Assembly (NCBI GenBank): GCA_032718475.1
Contig: JAUCBJ010000044.1
Coordinates: 1-64,000 of the forward strand
DNA from: Nemertoderma westbladi
Taxonomy: Eukaryota; Xenacoelomorpha; Nemertodermatida; Nemertodermatidae
Reading direction: 5' to 3'
DNA: 64,000 bases
Shown here one piece after another: positions 62,323 through 64,000 of this stretch. The notes under the pieces were generated by a model. That model worked only from the letters and a program-made list of their open reading frames with translations. It had not been told where the DNA came from and searched no databases. Numbering within the stretch: the first letter of the stretch is position 1; the number at the start of each line of letters is the position of its first letter. Position numbers and translations under genes: made by a program.

Positions 62323-63390
62323 CACGAAAATTGCCATAGACTCAATGATGATGATAGAACACCAGCTGGTGCATTGTGAGGGCCTAGTTATGAAATGCCA
62401 TTGAAAGGATAGGCCCAAACTGCTGAGAAGTACATTACTTGCTAAGTTTAGTAAGGTTGTGTTTACTCACTCACTCTATCATAGGCAGTAAGCAAACATC
62501 AACTGTTAGTTTGAAAATGTATTCTCCCGTCAGCTGAATAGCTCTTCCAAGTAAATCCTATATAGGAATATCTATAAGGTTACTCACAGCTATGTTAGGT
62601 GGTACGCCAGCTGAGTAATTTACAAGCACAGGGCCGTCGTCTAATGGGTCAGGCCCGACCAATAATGCTCCTAAAGCCAAGTCTCTTAGCATTCTTTTGC
62701 CACAGCTGTCAATCAATGTCTATATACATTTAATTTCGCGACAAAATAATGTCAAAAACCGAAATATATCGAATACCACACATAGAATTGATCTGTATTT
62801 TTGTGACGCGATTATGAACCACCAAAGCAATGTACTTGCAAAATTTAATGGAAAAAAAAGCTAGGGGGGAAGTGTACGAAACTGCAATTCCGGTATAAGG
62901 ATAGATAGAGATAGCGATATACATATATATATCCCTCATCGACAATTTTTTCTGACAGTAACTATCCCTGCTCTTTGAGCGGGCTCCTAATAGAAGGACG
63001 GTGTTAATAAGAAATGGTGAAGGATAAGGTGAAGGAATAGAAGGATGGTGTTAACCCTATTACCACTGGGGGGGGGGGGGGGGGGGGGCAATCGGCCCAT
63101 TCCTAGTTTTCAGTTGCTGTAACTATGCAACCACATTACGTACCGGCCCAATTTTTATTGAGAATTAGCCAAATTTAATGCCGCATCTTTTGCAAAAAAT
63201 AACGTTGCAATTGGATTTCTACTTTTCGATGTGGGTGCCACCTCAAAATTTGGTCTCCAGCACCAAATTTTTTTAAATTTTCGAATTTTACAAAGTCATT
63301 CGTGATTTAGTAATTATTTATGTTTGGGCTATTTTTATTTATTTTTATAGGTTTGGATCACTCTAATGCTCTATACAAGTATGTAAGTGT
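62323..63390. other. Non-coding region with a 21-G tract
   Basis: No gene recognised. A run of 21 G lies at 63068-63088, preceded by two copies of an AAGGATGGTGTTAA-like stretch (about 62995 and 63041). Confidence 0.5.
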
Positions 63391-63945
63391 AGTGGTACGT
63401 CATTTTTGGAGCACCAAAATTAGGGCGTGGCACTTTAAAATTTCAAAATTACTTTATTCGGAAAATTTACTAAAGTTTTGATTTCGAAGCATTTTTATTG
63501 GTTTTCTGGAGCGCTGAATCGATTGAAAGTAATATAGAAGCCTGAAGAGTTAGTGGTTCGCCATTTTTGGTGCACCAAAATTAGGGCGTGGCACTTCAAA
63601 TTTTGAAAAATACGAGATTTGGAAAATACACTAAAGTTTCGATTTGCAAAACATTTTTATAGGTTTTCTGGAGCGCTGAATCGATTGAAAGTAATATAGA
63701 AGCCTGAAGACTTAGTGGTTCGCCATTTTTGGTGCACCAAAATTAGGGCGTGGCACTTCAAATTTTGAAAAATACGAGTTTCGGAAAATACACTAAAGTT
63801 TCGATTTCAAGGCATTTTTATAGGTTTTCTGGAGCGCTGAATCGATTGAAAGTAATATAGAAGCCTCAAATCCTTGGTGTACGTAATTTTCGACAGTTCA
63901 AATTTTCAAAATTACTTTATTCGAAAAAAACACTAAAGTTTTGAT
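63391..63945 (+). repeat. ~162-bp tandem repeat
   Basis: More than three units. The anchor ATCGATTGAAAGTAATATAG recurs with 161-162-bp spacing, as do TTTTTGGTGCACCAAAATTA and GGGCGTGGCACTT. The last unit is diverged and runs into the inverted segment at the window end. Confidence 0.9.
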
Positions 63946-64000
63946 TTCAAAAAATGGCTAACCTCTAAGTCTTCAGGCTTCTATATTACTTTCAATCGAT
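63946..64000 (-). repeat. Inverted copy of the 162-bp repeat at the window edge
   Basis: CTAAGTCTTCAGGCTTCTAT and TACTTTCAATCGAT are the reverse complement of about 63680-63730. The array changes direction here and presumably continues beyond the window. Confidence 0.9.

Overview
This is an AT-rich, repeat-dominated piece of an animal nuclear genome, almost certainly an invertebrate and probably aquatic. The evidence is metazoan-type retroelements (BEL/Pao, Ty3/Gypsy, non-LTR/LINE), an intron-split tyrosine-kinase gene, an F5/8-type C-domain (fucolectin-like) fragment, frequent TAGGCCTA and TACCGGTA words, and very large satellite arrays. Nothing bacterial or plasmid-like is present. The species cannot be named from the sequence alone.

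Layout. 0.6-4.6 kb: a scrambled mosaic of BEL/Pao pieces (Gag N-terminus, integrase, Gag C-terminus with zinc knuckles, a reverse-transcriptase piece and an inverted integrase duplicate) on alternating strands. 4.6-6.5 kb: a ~660-residue, Ala/Glu-rich coiled-coil Gag/ORF1-like frame of unknown family on the minus strand, preceded by non-coding DNA with a 119-bp TACCGGTA tandem repeat, a 287-bp tandem duplication and a diverged ~0.65-kb direct repeat (8.8 and 10.3 kb). 11.5-16.65 kb: a complete, young Gypsy LTR retrotransposon with 290-bp LTRs differing at 4 positions and one intact Gag-Pol frame. 16.65-20 kb: non-coding, with two strong hairpins and an inverted 16-bp minisatellite.

20.07-52.9 kb is the most interesting part. 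Two adjacent exons of a receptor-type tyrosine kinase (minus strand; exon A 27905-28042 and exon B 26844-26982, joined by a 922-bp phase-2 intron) encode kinase subdomains IX-XI. They are sandwiched between two giant satellites. Downstream of exon B lies a ~6.8-kb array of 47-bp monomers, and every monomer carries the same CAG|GTGTAATACC sequence that forms the exon B boundary. Upstream of exon A lies ~18 kb of 43-bp monomers. Each of these carries the 3' splice site of exon A plus the first 16 coding bases of that exon. Both arrays therefore appear to have grown out of, or captured, the outer exon borders of the same kinase gene. The 43-bp array is interrupted by a LINE C-terminal fragment joined to an F5/8 C-domain piece (29.6-30.7 kb). 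It is also interrupted by a 5'-truncated LINE present twice (35.2-38.0 and 38.5-41.4 kb), because the satellite with its LINE was segmentally duplicated. Higher-order repeats of about 1617, 1358, 674 and 1475 bp follow.

52.9-64 kb: further minisatellites (67-72 bp; alternating 142/150 bp; 162 bp with an inverted copy at the window end), homopolymer G/C tracts, palindromes, a broken LINE endonuclease domain (59.65-60.03 kb), and weak candidates for small exons near 55.5 kb (minus) and 61.5/62.2 kb (plus).

Functionally, the window holds one probable host gene (the kinase, only two exons visible) and one potentially autonomous Gypsy element. Everything else is degraded transposons or tandem repeats.
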